Shown piece by piece: positions 22,260 through 36,486 of a stretch of 64,000 nucleotides of DNA. Under the pieces are notes generated by a model. It saw nothing but the letters and a program-made list of their open reading frames with translations. It made no database searches and was not told the origin of the DNA. Origin of the DNA: Aphidius gifuensis (taxonomy: Eukaryota; Arthropoda; Insecta; Hymenoptera; Braconidae); the NCBI RefSeq assembly GCF_014905175.1, contig NC_057789.1, positions 11,236,040 to 11,300,039 of the forward strand. Direction: 5' to 3'. The translations under genes were made by a program, and so were the position numbers. How positions within the stretch are numbered: position 1 is the first letter of the stretch; every line of letters starts with the position of its first letter.

Positions 22260-24270
22260 ACTGCTGAAAGAATTATTTTAATTTAGTTTATATTAAACTT
22301 TACAATACGTACCTAGAAAAATAGAGTTAATTTTTCTCATTTGCGAAAACATGTAAAATTGCATTTATATACATAGGATACAAGCTTCAAAATATATCTT
22401 GCTCAATGCTTGGATACAATAATTTTAATTCTACGTTGATCTGTATGGATAAAACCATTAATTGAAGAAAAAACTTCAGTTGCTGAAGTCAAGTATTTAT
22501 TCGACGAAATTTTAATTTCTTCTTTGATTTTTATCGAAATTCTTGACTGAAATTTGTTTGCATTCTCTATCGTTACAATGATTATTATTTACTACTTCAC
22601 TTTATTTAATTTTCATTCATTTTGCTTGTTTATTCCTGTTTGGTATTCCATGTTTAGAATCGCTTTCTTCTAACCTTTTTAAAATCTCCGTTTCAAATCA
22701 TAAATTGTTTCTATTATTTTGGCCTGTTAAATTAAATATTTATTATAAAATTAAAAAGTTGTATTTATTTATTAATAAGTTTAATTTTTTCTTGAAGTTT
22801 GATAAACCATTTAACGCTTTAATAATTGCTTTAATTCTTCTTTATATTTTAATTTTTTATATTATTTTTTGTTTTAAAAGTTCACTCGCCTCAATATTGA
22901 CAACTTTTCTACAATTTTTTTGTTAGAAATTTTGTATGATTCTATTTCATCTCCATATGTTAGTCCAATGATAAAATTCTTTCCTTTGGATAAAATGAAG
23001 AAATTAGATATTCAGTAAAATGAAAAGAAAATACAATTCAAATTATTTATTTTACTTACTTATCCTGTCACCAGTTAATTTTATTATTTTTAATTTTGCT
23101 AACGGTACTGACATTGCATCATATAAATTCACTTTATTTATTGGTATAACATCAGCACACTTGTACTCCCATCAGCATGCTTTGATCCATGAGTTTGTGT
23201 AGGTCAGCAACTGTATTTTTAGCTGAAAAAACATCACATCATAAGTATTATAATGTCAACAAATAATCAATTTTTTAGTTAATTTTAATTTAAAAAAAAA
23301 TCTTTACATATATTTTCATTTTTCCTATTGTCATCTAAGTTTAATTGTCAAGTTATGACTTGGTATCATTATTTCTTTATTATTTATTGATCAGTATTAT
23401 TAATTATTTTTCTCAGTAATCTTAATGATCGTATATATTTTGTTTTAACTTCAATATTTAATAATTTATAATATTAATAATTTATCGAACAAATTCTTGA
23501 ATGAATAAAACTTATGTTAAATATGAATTTTCCATGATATTCTACTATACTTTTCTTTTTTTTACTCATATTTTTCAATAATTTCTATAATTATCGTATT
23601 TGACTTGCTCATTCGAGAATGATATTGATCAGGAAATTCTTCTGATCCATTCCTTTATATATTACCTGATATTTCAATATTTTTCTTCATATTTCCATAT
23701 TCATCTTGTTTAGATTAATTAAGGGATTAGAAAATGTAAGGGAGGCATAATTGATATTTTCCTTATTTATCGTTTTTTATTCAGTCACTTTTCTATTATT
23801 TTCGTTTTATATTTACCGATTTTTATTTGATATTTCATATATTCTCCTTTAAAAAGTCATATTTTCCCATATTTATCGTTTTTTCTTGAAAAAATACTTC
23901 GCGTGTTGTCAAGATCAGCTGTTTATAAAAACACACATCGTCCGACTGAATCCGACAGTATGCAAGATGGCTGTATTTGTGTGCATTAGTGTTCATAATT
24001 TTGCTCATGCCTATTCCACCCAATAGATACGAGCGGGAGATTTTTTTAAATATTCTACTTATTTTTACATTAAATCAATCAAATTTGTAAAATCAGCAAA
24101 CAGATTGGTAAAATTAACAAACGGAATTTATAAAAATATTCTACAAATTTTTGTTAGTAAAATCAACAAATAAAATTTGTCAAAAAATTTAAAAAATTTT
24201 TTGTTGTTAAATTAACAAACAAAAATTTGACAAACGACTGAAGTCTACAAATAACAAACGAATTACCAAC
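22260..24270. other. AT-rich region with weak coding relics and inverted minisatellite
   Basis: On the minus strand near 23100-23215 a short readable block (VADLHKLMDQSMLMGVQVC, then a frame change to NLYDAMSVPLAKLK) and another near 22900-22960 (KNFIIGLTYGDEIESYKISN) look protein-derived but match nothing I recognise. From about 23540 to 23890 are words complementary to the AATATAAAGAAAAATACGA minisatellite at 57022-57620. From 24080 to 24260 AACAAACAAA/TTTGTTAA words resemble the repeat at 12975. Confidence 0.35.
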
Positions 24271-24276
24271 TTTTTT

Positions 24277-24688
24277 TTACTGTGCACAGTTAAGTCCTGA
24301 CAAACTATGATTATTTTCTTTTTCATCATGTCCTGTTTCAGATTTATTACGAGTTATCAGACTATATTTTGGTGAAGATATAGATGTTTTTTCATTATTA
24401 TCAGTTGAAGATACAACGGTATCATGTGTAATTTTATTGATGGTTTCTGGTATCATTAGTTTCAGTAACGCATCCTGATGATGAATCATCATCTCCCATG
24501 CTATTTTGTATACGGCATTCCCACAAGTTTTGCCATGGATCTTCATTTGGATTAGAGACATCACAAATAATTATACAATTCCGTATGGAAATAGGAGCAA
24601 TTGAATAAGAGTATAAACGTGTCGCTTGGTGTAAGGCTTTGCCTTCCTCAAGCTCACGCTTACTGTGGGGGGGGGGAAGGTAGGACAA
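24277..24688 (-). pseudogene. Unrecognised coding relic
   Basis: Two overlapping minus-strand readings look protein-like: one contains CIIICDVSNPNEDPWQNLWE followed by a Ser/Asp-rich stretch, the other an acidic, Ser/Asn-rich tail ending NNHSLSGLNCAQ. They are in different frames and may represent one frameshifted exon. I do not recognise the family. Confidence 0.25.
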
Positions 24689-25200
24689 GATGGTAGTCAG
24701 CCAGGTTTACGACGATAGTCGATCCTAAATTTTCTTTACTCTCACACTAGCCATTCAGTAGATAGGAGGTTATGATATTAATAATCTTATTTTAATTTTT
24801 CAAGCACTGACCATCCAGCATAAGGGGGCAGTAGTCAATTATGGAAAATTCGGAAGAAGCTCGAGAATTAAATGAGAATAACATTTCTAATCATCGTAAC
24901 GATACATATTAATAATTTGTAATATTTTAAATTGTTATAGAACAAATCCAGTTGGAAATAAATTTAACTATATGATAAATGAAGGACGTGTACACGAAGA
25001 AATGCAGCTGCAGTTAATAACAATCATAATTCTTTTATTATAAGAAAGGGACGTCCCAATAATCGAGCTCAATATTTACTAATGGAAATAAAACTATCAT
25101 TGCATGAATAATCTATGAAATTAATAACTATTTCTCTTTCTCTCTCTCTTTTCCCAAAAAGAAAAAAGGTGGGCAAACTCACGCTTACTGTGGGGGCGAA
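24652..25200. repeat. Direct repeat CTCACGCTTACTGTGGGGG
   Basis: The 19-base word is present near 24652 and 25178, the first followed by a 9-10 base G run. It may mark the ends of two copies of a small element. Confidence 0.5.
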
Positions 25201-25204
25201 AGAT

Positions 25205-25335
25205 AAAGGGATAAAGCGTCTGACGAGACAACGGAGTCCTGGCTATCTTTAGAAAATATTGAAACAAGAGGAAGGGATAAGACGTCTGACGAGACGACGA
25301 AATCCTGGCTATCTTGAGAAAATATTAAAAGAGTA
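25205..25335. repeat. Two-copy tandem repeat, unit about 70 bp
   Basis: GGGATAA(A)GCGTCTGACGAGAC followed by a TCCTGGCTATCTTxAGAAAA block occurs twice in a row, with about 10% divergence. Confidence 0.75.
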
Positions 25336-25842
25336 GAAAGGAAAAACACGATTGTTGTTACTATTAGAAATAGTTCCTTTCTGTAAATTTTTTTTGTGGT
25401 ATCTCGAATAGTTGCTGCCTTCTTAGGAATGCAGTAACAATAAATATGAACGGTAGCCAGGTTTGATAAACTCCCTGATCTTCAAGTTTTTTTTCTTCTT
25501 ATAAATGAATAAATAAATAAAAAGTAGGTAAATAATAACGATAATGGCCAAGTAAACAGTTAACCAATTAAAAGAATCGTGAAATTACGAAGAAACTAAA
25601 AATAAATATTCGGAAACAATCAGACGAATAGGCAAAATATGAAGATAAATTGATAACTGAATTAGAAACAGAGTAAGAATCAAATTAAAGGAATAAATAA
25701 TCCCTGAAATATTTATCCCTTCAAGTGGGATAATGTTACACAATAAAAAGCCTAAGCATGGAAAAATGAGTATCGGATAATCGTAATTTTGAAGACGAGA
25801 AGTAGTCGTTAAGTAGGATAATAAAATTTATATATATGTTTA

Positions 25843-26154
25843 ATGCTAATCATCAGCATCAGTCAACAATTCATCAAACAACAAGAACGAGGTGACAACG
25901 AGATGACGTCAACAAAATACGTCGAGTGCTACCTTGTAACACAGGTACAATCGGTTGCAGACGATGATATAGTCTATGCACCAGAGGGGAAGAATTTTCG
26001 AGTAAAGAAAGATATCATCGAAGGAAATGTACTATTTACCGACAACCTGACTCTGGAGGCGAATAATCACGATTCATTGTGTACGCTGTAAAAAGATGGT
26101 GGCGAAATTTCAATGGGTAAAGTTATGTATCTTGAGTATGATATCAAACATTAA
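25843..26154 (+). pseudogene. Unrecognised protein-like reading frame with one stop
   Basis: The frame runs from 25843, but the more natural start is ATG at 25903. It reads TSTKYVECYLVTQVQSVADD, then DDIVYAPEGKNFRVKKDIIE, meets TAA at 26089-26091 and continues readable as KDGGEISMGKVMYLEYDIKH to 26152. Base composition is more balanced than the flanks, supporting a coding origin. No family was recognised. Confidence 0.3.
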
Positions 26155-26387
26155 TTATCAACTCTGTGGTGCTGATCTTACTGTTGAACATGAATAGCAG
26201 CTGCTAAATATAAAGCGAACCACGAATCAACTCCAAAAAAATCTACAAGAATGTTATTACCAGAAAAGTAAGGCCAACAACGTATCAAAATGACAATGAA
26301 TCCAATTTTGCTGGAACAGCGCAGCTTGTAATCATAAAATAGCCACCCAACAAGTCAAGGTGCAAGAAAAATTATTTTAAAAAATTA

Positions 26388-27951
<1,564 letters not shown>

Positions 27952-28043
27952 TCAAGCATTATCATCAATGACCTGTGATTCAGGTGAAACCTGTATTGGA
28001 TTTACAGCATTACCTTTTGGTGCAAATTTCATCGACTCCCAAC
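27952..28043 (-). CDS. Candidate terminal exon (hypothetical)
   Basis: A pyrimidine-rich tract and TTTGCAG acceptor (28044-28050) precede a 30-codon reading GWESMKFAPKGNAVNPIQVS followed by an acidic end and a TGA at 27952-27954. The first codon is completed by the previous exon (phase 1). It could belong to the AT-hook gene upstream on the same strand (28630-29209), where a C|GTAACG site near 28689 is in compatible phase. The connection is inference and no family is known. Confidence 0.35.
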
Positions 28044-28629
28044 CTGCAAAAAAAAAATTTATTTAAAAATGAATTAACATCAGCATATAATAAAATAAAA
28101 TATTAATATGTTTTGAACAAATTGTTGTACTAAATAGGTTATTTTACTTACATTGAACAGTATTTTTTTTACTTGAAAAATTATGTCACATGTAGTGATA
28201 ATCAGTAGACACTATGGAGGTTAAACACGGTAACCATAGACTTGTTTTCATATTGTTTGACTTTATATTTATTGACTTTATTTTCTTATATCCTTTATAT
28301 TTTTTCACTTAAGCAGCTTTATCATGCAGTATTTCTGTCACTTACAACATTCACAAATAATTTTTTTTTATTAGCAAAAAAAATTTAAGAAAGTGAAGCT
28401 ACGCCATATTTTTTTTTTCTTTTACTTTTCAAACCTAAACTTCCCTCTATCGCGCAGTTGACTGCTAAACATTAACGATGAACTCCGCATTGCTCTACAA
28501 ATCAAATTTTATAATTTAATTTTTAATAATTTTTTTTACCTCTTTCGCCATTTTTTTTTTTTTCATTGAGATTTTTCTTTTACATTTAAAATACATTTAA
28601 AAAAAAATACCCTAGCTCGCCCATCCGTT

Positions 28630-29209
28630 TTAACGTACTTTATAATTGGTCCCAGGTGTTCTCCTGGTTTGGTCGCGATAATCGTTACGCAAGATCTCTT
28701 GACCGATTTTAAGAGCTTCGAACTCGTCTATAAAATCAGGTTCTACCTGATTATCAAGAAGCTCGCCATCCTCATGTAGAATACGGAAGTTGTTTAGACG
28801 AGTTGACCAAGTTGGAGCGAAAGTGGTAGAGCGCGACGACAGACAGGCAAAGCTTCTGCTAACCACGAGGTTAATTCCCGATTGCGATTAAACCGAGGGT
28901 GGGATTCGGATAGCTTCATCATCAGCGAACATATCGCCTGAATCAGCGAGCGATGGGGCGACAAAACACGTGAGTGACGGACATCGACGGCGACGCGACC
29001 TGTCCATCAGTATCATTATTATCATCCGAATCAAATAGTGTTGGTACCACGAGACTTTCTACGTCGCTGGTCGTAACTATCTCTTGCGTCTCAGTGCGAG
29101 CGAGCGAATCCGAGTTGGCTCCACCTTTAGGTCGGCCACGAGGTCTCCTGAACACGTCGAGTGCCTTAGAGATAGCCCTTTTGTGAGTTAGAGACTCGGA
29201 TTCAGCCAT
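28630..29209 (-). CDS. AT-hook protein, hypothetical, possibly frameshifted
   Basis: A start at 29207-29209 in the context CAAATGGC gives MAESESLTHKRAISKALDVF then RRPRGRPKGG, a canonical AT-hook that binds the minor groove of AT-rich DNA. A Ser/Thr/Asp-rich segment (SLVVPTLFDSDDNNDTDGQ) follows until a stop at 28943. Beyond it another frame reads ADSGDMFADDEAIRIPPSV to a stop, and from 28866 a third reads NFRILHEDGELLDNQVEPDF and EFEALKIGQEILRNDYRDQT. Either the gene is frameshifted or short introns join these blocks. The region is markedly less AT-rich than its surroundings and its wobble use looks coding. Likely nuclear if expressed. Family unknown. Confidence 0.5.
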
Positions 29210-29550
29210 TTGTAGCAATACCGTAGTATACAACTACCGAAAAGTAAACAAGTAAATCCAAAATGTACGATAGATGCTAATGAATCTAATAACACACGAG
29301 ATAACTCGGATTTTAATAAGTCAACAACTATAACTAGTTTTAATAAATACGAAATATAAGAATTATCAGTTTAACACAATAGCCGAAACCACAAAAATAT
29401 AATTCAACAATTTACAATAATCACTCAGGTATACCACAAGTTAATTAATAAATAAATTCCAATAATTATTTCAATTAATACGCGGTGAACAGTTCATGGA
29501 GAAATACTATCTACTGCTGCATTAATAAGTAAAATATACATTACATTCTA

Positions 29551-31085
29551 TGACCAGGCTCGGGAAGTTCGTCTGTTGTTTCAGATCGCCGTAAGCAACA
29601 TGGCAACATATGTGAAATATAGTTAGAGAAAAAGACGATCTAAACCTCATGCATCGGGAAAATGGCCTAAAAAAATGGCTTTTTAAAAAAGGCTCTATTT
29701 TTTTTGGCCTCTTAAAGAAGGCCTTTTTTTTGACCTCATAAAAATGGCCTCATTTTTTTGGCTTCTTAAAAATGGCCTTCTAAAAAATGGCCTTTCAAAA
29801 AATGTCTCATTTTTCGAGAGAAGAGAATTTTTTTGGGATAGAGAATTTCTTTGGTCCCAAAACATAAGACTTTTTTTAAGAAGCCAAAAATAAAAAAAAT
29901 CTAGTCAAGTCCCCCAAGGTGCACCCTAAGTGTTCCGTAGGATTTTTTATTTTTTTTTTTGTTGTTTGATTTGTTTTTTCATTTTGTTGTAAAATAAATG
30001 ACTGTTTTTTTTGTTTTGTTTTATTTTATTTTCTAATGTTGTTTATTTCTGTTGTTTAATAAAAAAAAAAAATAAACGACCGAAAAATTTCAAAAAAATA
30101 ACGTAAAGTCTACAGATAAAGCGTCATCGATTGGAACATTGCCGGAATCGATCTGTCAATATTTGAAATTGGGCCTTAGCGAAAAATGGAAATATTAAAT
30201 CTAATAAGGCCCAAAAATTGAAAATAAATATGATAATTGCTTTTGGAAAAAAAAAAAACATAAATTTCATTTAACATCAACTAATTCGGTACGGCGGTTC
30301 AAAAAATATCTTGCAAAAACAAATTCTGACACTTCATTTTGTTTAATAAAAAAAAAATAAACGAGGAAAAAATTTCAAAAAAATATCGTAGAGTCTACAG
30401 ATGAAGCGTCGTCGATTGAATCATTGCCGGATCCGATCCGTCAATATTTGAAATTGGGCCCTGTCGAAAAATGGCACTATCACGACTGATAACGGCCAAA
30501 AATTGAAAATAAATACGATAATTGCTTTTGGGAAAAAAAAAAAAACATGAATTTCATTTAACATCAACTAATTCGGTTCGGCGGTTCAAAAAATATCTTA
30601 CAAAAACAAATTCTAACACTACATTTTGTTTAATAAAAAAAAAAATAAACGAGGAAAAAATTTCAAAAAAATATCGGAGAGTCTACAGATGAAGCGTCGT
30701 CGATTGAATCATTGCCGGATCCGATCCGTCAATATTTGAAATTGGGCCCTGTAGAAAAATAGCACTATCACAACTGATAAGAGCCAAAAATTGAAAATAA
30801 ATACGATGATTGCTTTTGGGAGAAAAAATGGAACCTAATGGGCTTCATGGAAGCCAATTCGATTCATAACTTTTATTTTTATCGCGAAATAACAAAAAGT
30901 CACACGAAAAGTGAAAACATAAGTGTCCTACGGAACACTAAAAAGACCTTTTCTGAGACGCCAAAAAAAAAAATGGCACTTTTCAGATGTACGCGGTTCA
31001 GATTGTCTTTTATTCTATCTATATTTTACCATGTTGCCATGGTGCTTACGGCGATCTGGAATAATAGACGAACTTCCCGTGCCTA
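29551..31085. mobile_element. ~1.5-kb non-autonomous TIR element
   Basis: The ends are inverted repeats of about 70 bp: GGCTCGGGAAGTTCGTCTGT and GATCGCCGTAAGCAACATGG at left, with complements around 31020-31084. No transposase is encoded. Inside are short AAAAATGGCCT repeats (29660-29820) and a three-copy ~287-bp tandem repeat (30060-30830). A third end of the same family lies at 39147-39272. I could not define a target duplication because the sequence beside the repeat (TGACCAG) is also shared with that third copy. Confidence 0.8.
30060..30830. repeat. Three-copy tandem repeat, 285-288 bp unit
   Basis: GTCTACAGAT starts at 30108, 30393 and 30681. Units 2 and 3 are more alike (shared GAAGCGTCGTCGATTGAATC) than unit 1, suggesting stepwise amplification. 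It lies within the TIR element at 29551-31085. Confidence 0.9.
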
Positions 31086-31201
31086 CTTATGACAGTATAA
31101 TATTTTATTACAGTATAATATTATATAAGATTTATGTGATATTTATTTATTTATTTACATTTTATTTACTGTCCTATTAATTTATTTCAAAGTTAGACCT
31201 T

Positions 31202-31572
31202 TTGAATTTGTTAGGAACATCAACTCAAAATGAATTATCAAGGATACTTAAAGAAGCTGATGTTCATAGTGATATAAATACATTGTGGTGTCAACATAAT
31301 AACGCACCAGCGTATACGGCAAGAATAACGCAGAATGCGTTCCACGAATTATTTAGCAATCATATTATTGGTGCTGGAGGACAATTAGCATGGCCTGGAC
31401 GGTCTCCAGACTTGAATCCACTCAATTATTCCGTCTAGAGAATTAAAGATTGAATCTATTGTGAAACAGTTACTGATGAAAAAGAAATTCGTCGCCGATA
31501 CCGTGTTGGTTTGAGACAATTCACCCCAGACATTTGTACAAGTATTACTGAGCATTTTATTCGTCTTTAACA
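31202..31572 (+). pseudogene. Tc1/mariner-type transposase C-terminal fragment
   Basis: The reading contains LWCQHNNAPAYTARITQNAF, GAGGQLAWPGRSPDLNPLNY and, after a stop at 31436-31438 and a frame change, EKEIRRRYRVGLRQFTPDI. The Asp in the NNAPA region has become Asn (D-N/G-APAH in active copies) and the following His is Tyr, so the second catalytic Asp site is damaged. SPDLNPLxY is the hallmark around the third acidic residue. The N-terminal DNA-binding domain is missing. Confidence 0.85.
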
Positions 31573-33715
31573 GTGTTGACTTGATAATAACGCTTCGCAT
31601 TCCCAATATTTGTTAAATTTTTCATAACGCCATTTCATACTTTTTTATAGAGTATTTATTCACTTATTTAATTATTTTTTTCAATGTATGTGAACAGTAA
31701 ATTGAATATTTATTTCAACAAATATCTAAACATTTATTTGAACATTTAAGTCAACATTTATTTAAACAAATATTTGAGCATTTATTTGAAAACTCAATTT
31801 AACATTTATTTGAACAAGAAACTAAACACTTATTTAATCAACACTTTAAATTTTTATTTAAACATTTATATCAACAATAATTAAATTTAAGAACATATTT
31901 AAACATTTATTCAAACACCACTTTGAACATTCATTCGAACACTCAATATTATACATTAAATTCGACATTCATTAAAACATTAAATTTAATATTTATTTAA
32001 ACATTAAATTCAACATTTATTGAAACGAAAATTAGAGCATTCATTCAAATACTGGATTCAACATTTATTTGAACGTCAAAGTCAACATTTATTGAAGCAA
32101 ATATTTAAACATTAATCCAAACTACAATTTGAACATTCATTTAAACAATAAATTCGACAATTATTTAAACAATCAATCGGACGATAAATTCATGCTTATT
32201 ACATACAGCTTTAAAAAATATAAAAAAAGTCGAGACTTACCTAATTAACTTATGTATGTTAAAAAAAATTCGTATGTAAATAAAATTTTATTAGAAACAA
32301 TTTATATTTGTCCCGTGAATCATAAAATGATGAAAAAATTTTAGCACAAAAGATAAATTATATATAAAATGTACATCTACAACATAATTTGGAAAAAATT
32401 GAATTAACTACATAAAGGTCAACCACTTATTATTGACGTCTAAAAGAAAAAAATAAAAAAAAAGATAATAATTAAAAAGTAATTTATTTGAAAAACAATA
32501 AATTTTCTGATCAGATTTTTGTTACACGAAATTAAAAAAAATAGTTTGATTCATTATTTTTGATATATTATTTCATGAAAAAATTGAATTTTTCAATTAT
32601 ATTTCAAGGGGGCCACAGGTTGAAATATCCCCATTGGATATACACACATGAAAAATATGAATTATATTTCGGAAATAATATTTTTTAATGCATACATAAT
32701 AATGCAATTGTAATAAATATTTATTTTCATTATTTTTACCATCATATAGTTTATGTTACTCAATTTACTGAGCTTACAATGAACCACAATATTCTGAGCT
32801 GTTATTTTTGTCATGACAAATTTTTTCGTGTCCCCGAAAATCAATTAAAAAATGGTTTAAATAATAATAATTGTAGTATTATTGTAAAAAAAACATACTT
32901 TTGCCACATTACTGTCTCGTAAACGTAATACAAGACACAATACCAATTACTCGATTGTAACAATATGATATTTTCGCATAATATGATTAACAGTATCAAC
33001 ACATGTTGTCCACCAACACTATTTGCAAATTCAAATACAATATAATCAGAATAATTTGATTTGTTCGTGGTACATCAGCAAAACTATGTAAATGGGATAA
33101 TATTTTTTAACGATAATGTGGTTGTATATGATGCATAAGATAACTAAACAAATCAAGTAATGGATATATAGATGTGTCGTACCCGATGCAGTACCCGACC
33201 ACTGAAAAATTAATATGCTCGAATTTTTTTTTTTTCAAACGTAACTAAATTCGTTTTTCATAAAAACCGTCCGCATACTGCACGTATTTTATTTATTTTT
33301 TATAATTTTAGACAGTATATTTATTGTGAGAAAATTAGATCGAAATTTCTATCCTTTTTCATTTTCTTTTTTGTTTTTCACTTAAACAAGACGAATTTGG
33401 CTTATTATAAAAATCGACTACATTTGTTTTATGTAACTGAGGAAAAATAAATGCAGCCGATTTCGTTTCGTTTAGATAAAAATAAATCGGACAATAAGAA
33501 CATCGAAACGTCATTTTAATTCTTTTACAATTAATGAATAATTAGTCATACATATAAAGATTTCAAATTACGTGATAATAAATTCATAGAATATAATAAT
33601 ATATTATTTATTTATTATTCCTTTATGAATAATATATAATAATTAATTAATTTAACATTTTCATTACTATCAATAAATATAATCTGTCTAAAAAATTAAC
33701 TATAAAAATATTGTG
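31573..33715. other. AT-rich region with minisatellite, no gene
   Basis: Besides the minisatellite at 31690-32185 nothing could be supported. Short open frames here (e.g. 32662-32844) look like chance. Confidence 0.4.
31690..32185. repeat. Degenerate minisatellite, ~23-bp unit
   Basis: About 20 irregular units of AACATTTATTTGAACA/TTTAAACA-type sequence run head to tail for roughly 500 bp, with unit lengths varying around 18-26 bp. Confidence 0.85.
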
Positions 33716-33719
33716 GGAA

Positions 33720-34230
33720 ATGTACGCTTTAATCAAGTGGAGAAGTGGTAAAGTTGAGACATCAGTGGAACCAATAAAATCAATTCGTCAAGTTGGAAAA
33801 ATTATGAAAATGAAATGGTCCGAAGATGGTCGCTTTTATGCAGGTTGAGTACTTTCAAGATCTGGTTTGTTAATCATAAATTTACTTTATTTTTATATTT
33901 AAAAGATTGAAATATTCATTATACATAATAAAGAAATATTAATGGAAATAATTTGGATTTCAATCAATTAAATACATTGGATTTTATTGATTCAAATCCA
34001 GATTGATAATCAATATTATCTTATTTCAGACAATCAATAATATTTAAATGCGGTTTAATTGGATGATCGGGAAACATCAATCACTCCAATTAAAAATACC
34101 AATGATAATAACGATGATAACAAAAATAGTGATGGAAATAACGATGATGTTGACAATAATGGTGACGAAAATAAAAGTGATGATGCCAATAACGATGATA
34201 AAAATAATGATGATGATGACAAAATAATGA
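33720..34230 (+). pseudogene. Small two-exon gene relic with Tudor-like N-terminus
   Basis: ATG at 33721 opens MYALIKWRSGKVETSVEPIK and KMKWSEDGRFYA, then a GCAG|GTTGAGT donor at about 33846. A TTATTTCAG acceptor near 34029 precedes an Asp/Asn-rich stretch (34059-34220). The IKW...KWSDGRFYA pattern resembles the short Tudor-like N-terminal domain found in many insect predicted proteins, often with BEN domains. No BEN domain follows, and stops lie between the acceptor and the acidic stretch, so this is likely a relic. Confidence 0.4.
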
Positions 34231-34337
34231 TGATAATAATGATCAGTGTTGCCAGACTGATGGACAAAATTTTCTGTATGAGACTCACAAAAAATCTGTA
34301 TTTTTCTGTACTGCTATCTACTTTATATGTTTTTTTT

Positions 34338-34524
34338 GAAGTGAAACTTCTCTACAGAGGGTAGCGACAAAATTCGAGGCCCCACTAGCTTTACGCTGAG
34401 CGTTACACACTCCATCACGCGCTATGTCACAAGCGGATAAAGAGATGAGAATTATATAGAGAGAGTACATACAACTATGTACTCCGCAAGAAGTTTCACT
34501 TCCCCTGCACGTACTCGCAACACG
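34338..34524. mobile_element. Small MITE, GAAGTGAAACTTCT ends
   Basis: GAAGTGAAACTTCT at 34338-34351 is repeated in reverse at 34489-34502. Outside the right end lies CCCTGCACGTACTCGCAACA, the complement of the block flanking 26410. The body (about 140 bp) is non-coding and GC-richer than the flanks. Confidence 0.65.
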
Positions 34525-35212
34525 TAAACTTTTTTTAAGCTACTCGAGTGGTAAAGTACAAACCTAGACTACCGTTTAATGGAGTTTTGAATTAAAATTT
34601 CGATTTCAATCAATTTAAATTATTTTACGTAATTTTAATAAAATGTATGAGAAAAATAATTACGATAAATTTTATTTATTTGAAGAGTATTTAATACTCA
34701 GCATATATAAATTCATGTGATACACAAATTTTTTTAACATAATGAAACCCAACTAATTTTATCTATTAGTTCAAACAATACATATCCCTTTATTAAAAGT
34801 CGATGAATAACGCTGCTTCCAGTCATTTCATTGGTCGTCATTTACATTCACTCACACATTCACACAACTCACTTTTTCTCACTCACTCTATCTCTTTTCT
34901 CTCTTTCTTAAAAAAAAGCCCGCCTGACGTCACTGAATTTTTTTTGTTTTCGTAATGAAAAAATTACAAATATAATAATAATATATTAATAATTTAATGA
35001 ATAATAATAATATATATTATCAATTTAATATTTAATATATAATATTAATAATTATAATTGAAATAAAAAAATACTGCATTGGCGCTGCTCAGCACTACTT
35101 CCTGCCTAACGTCACTGAATCAATTTTTTTTATCAATTTATTTTATTCATACATTATGTACACTTATGACATTTATTTAGAAATAAAAAAAAAAAATTAA
35201 AATCATTTTTAT
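34525..35212. other. AT-rich spacer
   Basis: Contains a CACTCA-rich patch (34850-34900) and nothing recognisable as a gene. Confidence 0.4.
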
Positions 35213-36174
35213 TATACAGAGTGTCCCATTTTAATTTATCAATGGATTTTTTTCGAAAAATAATGCTTAAATTGTAAAATGTTTCAAGTAAAAGTTGTAG
35301 GGTTTGGAGGGGGACGAAGAAAAAAAAAAAAAAAATTCGAAAAATCCATAATTGCAGAGTTTCCGGTATAAACACAGTTTTTTTAAATGGATACTTCATT
35401 TTTTTTTTGCACCGAAACGTTTTCTACATCAATACTAACACTTTTTATTTAAGAAGTTTTTCGATAAAATCACTTTTTTTTCGGCCCGATTTTCTCTGTT
35501 CATGGATTTTCCTGAAAAAATATGGCTTTGATTGAAAAATGCTATCTAGAAAAGTTGTAGCGCTCAAAAAGACAAAACAAAAAAAAAAAAAAAAAAAAAA
35601 TTTAATTTAAAAATGGCAGTTTCCAGTATGAACATTTTTTTTTTCGGGGTTAGGTGTTATTTCTTTTTATTAAAAAATTGTTCACATCAAGGCTAACACT
35701 TTTTCTAAATAAAATTTTCCGGAAAAATCGATTTTTTTTTCAAAACTTTGTTTATGCTTCTAACTCCGCCATTTTGATTTTTTTTCGGAAGTTTTTTTTT
35801 TTTTTTCGTTTTCGTCTTTCTGGGCGCTAAAACTTTTCTAAATATCATTTTTTAATTAAAGCCATATTTTTTCAGGAAAATCCATAAACAGATAAAATTG
35901 GCCCGAAAAAAAAGTGATTTTATCGAAAAATTTTTCAAATAAAAAGTGTTAGTTTTGATGTAAAAACGTTTTGGTGAAAAAAAAAATGCAGTATCCATTT
36001 AAAAAAACTATGTTTATAACGGAAACTCCGCCATTTTGGATTTTTCGAATTTTTTTTTTTTTTTTTTCGTCGTCCCCCTCCAAACCCTACAACTTTTACT
36101 TAAAACATTTTACAATTCAAGCTATATTTTTCGAAAAAAATCCATTGATAAATTAAAATGGGACACTCTGTATA
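35213..36174. mobile_element. Near-complete palindromic fold-back element, TATACAGAGTGTCCCA ends
   Basis: Two arms of about 480 bp mirror each other around about 35693. Outer ends read TATACAGAGTGTCCCATTTT and its complement; inner matches include GTTGTAGGGTTTGGAGGGGG and AGTGTTAG...CCCGATTTT. ACAGAGTGTCCCA-type ends are common in hymenopteran fold-back and MITE families. The target is TA-rich, so the duplication cannot be sized. The apparent ORFs are repeat artefacts. Confidence 0.9.
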
Positions 36175-36486
36175 ATATATTTTTTTATTGCTATATATTT
36201 TTTTTTAAAAATTATATAAAGTTGCCACCTAACGACGCAACGCTTTGGCGCAGGCGCTGTCAAATATCAGAGTCATTGGCACACATTCACATCGTTGCTT
36301 ATAGGCGTCGGCAGTCCTATTCAATCTATTCTGTTTCTGTCACCCGTCAGATTAACACTAATTAATTGCTAAATTAATATATGCTAAAAATATAGTGCAG
36401 TGAATTAGTATAATTCAATTAATAAATTTATAATTTATGAATTTCACTTAGTTTGAATTGAACATATAAAATTGAACAATAAATTT

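Noticed and set aside
22705..22926. Hydrophobic small frame resembling a membrane protein
   Set aside because: AT-rich DNA gives Phe/Leu/Ile-rich frames by chance; no start context, homologue or neighbour supports it.
35154..36365. Phe-rich frames on both strands
   Set aside because: They arise from T-runs in the arms of the fold-back element.
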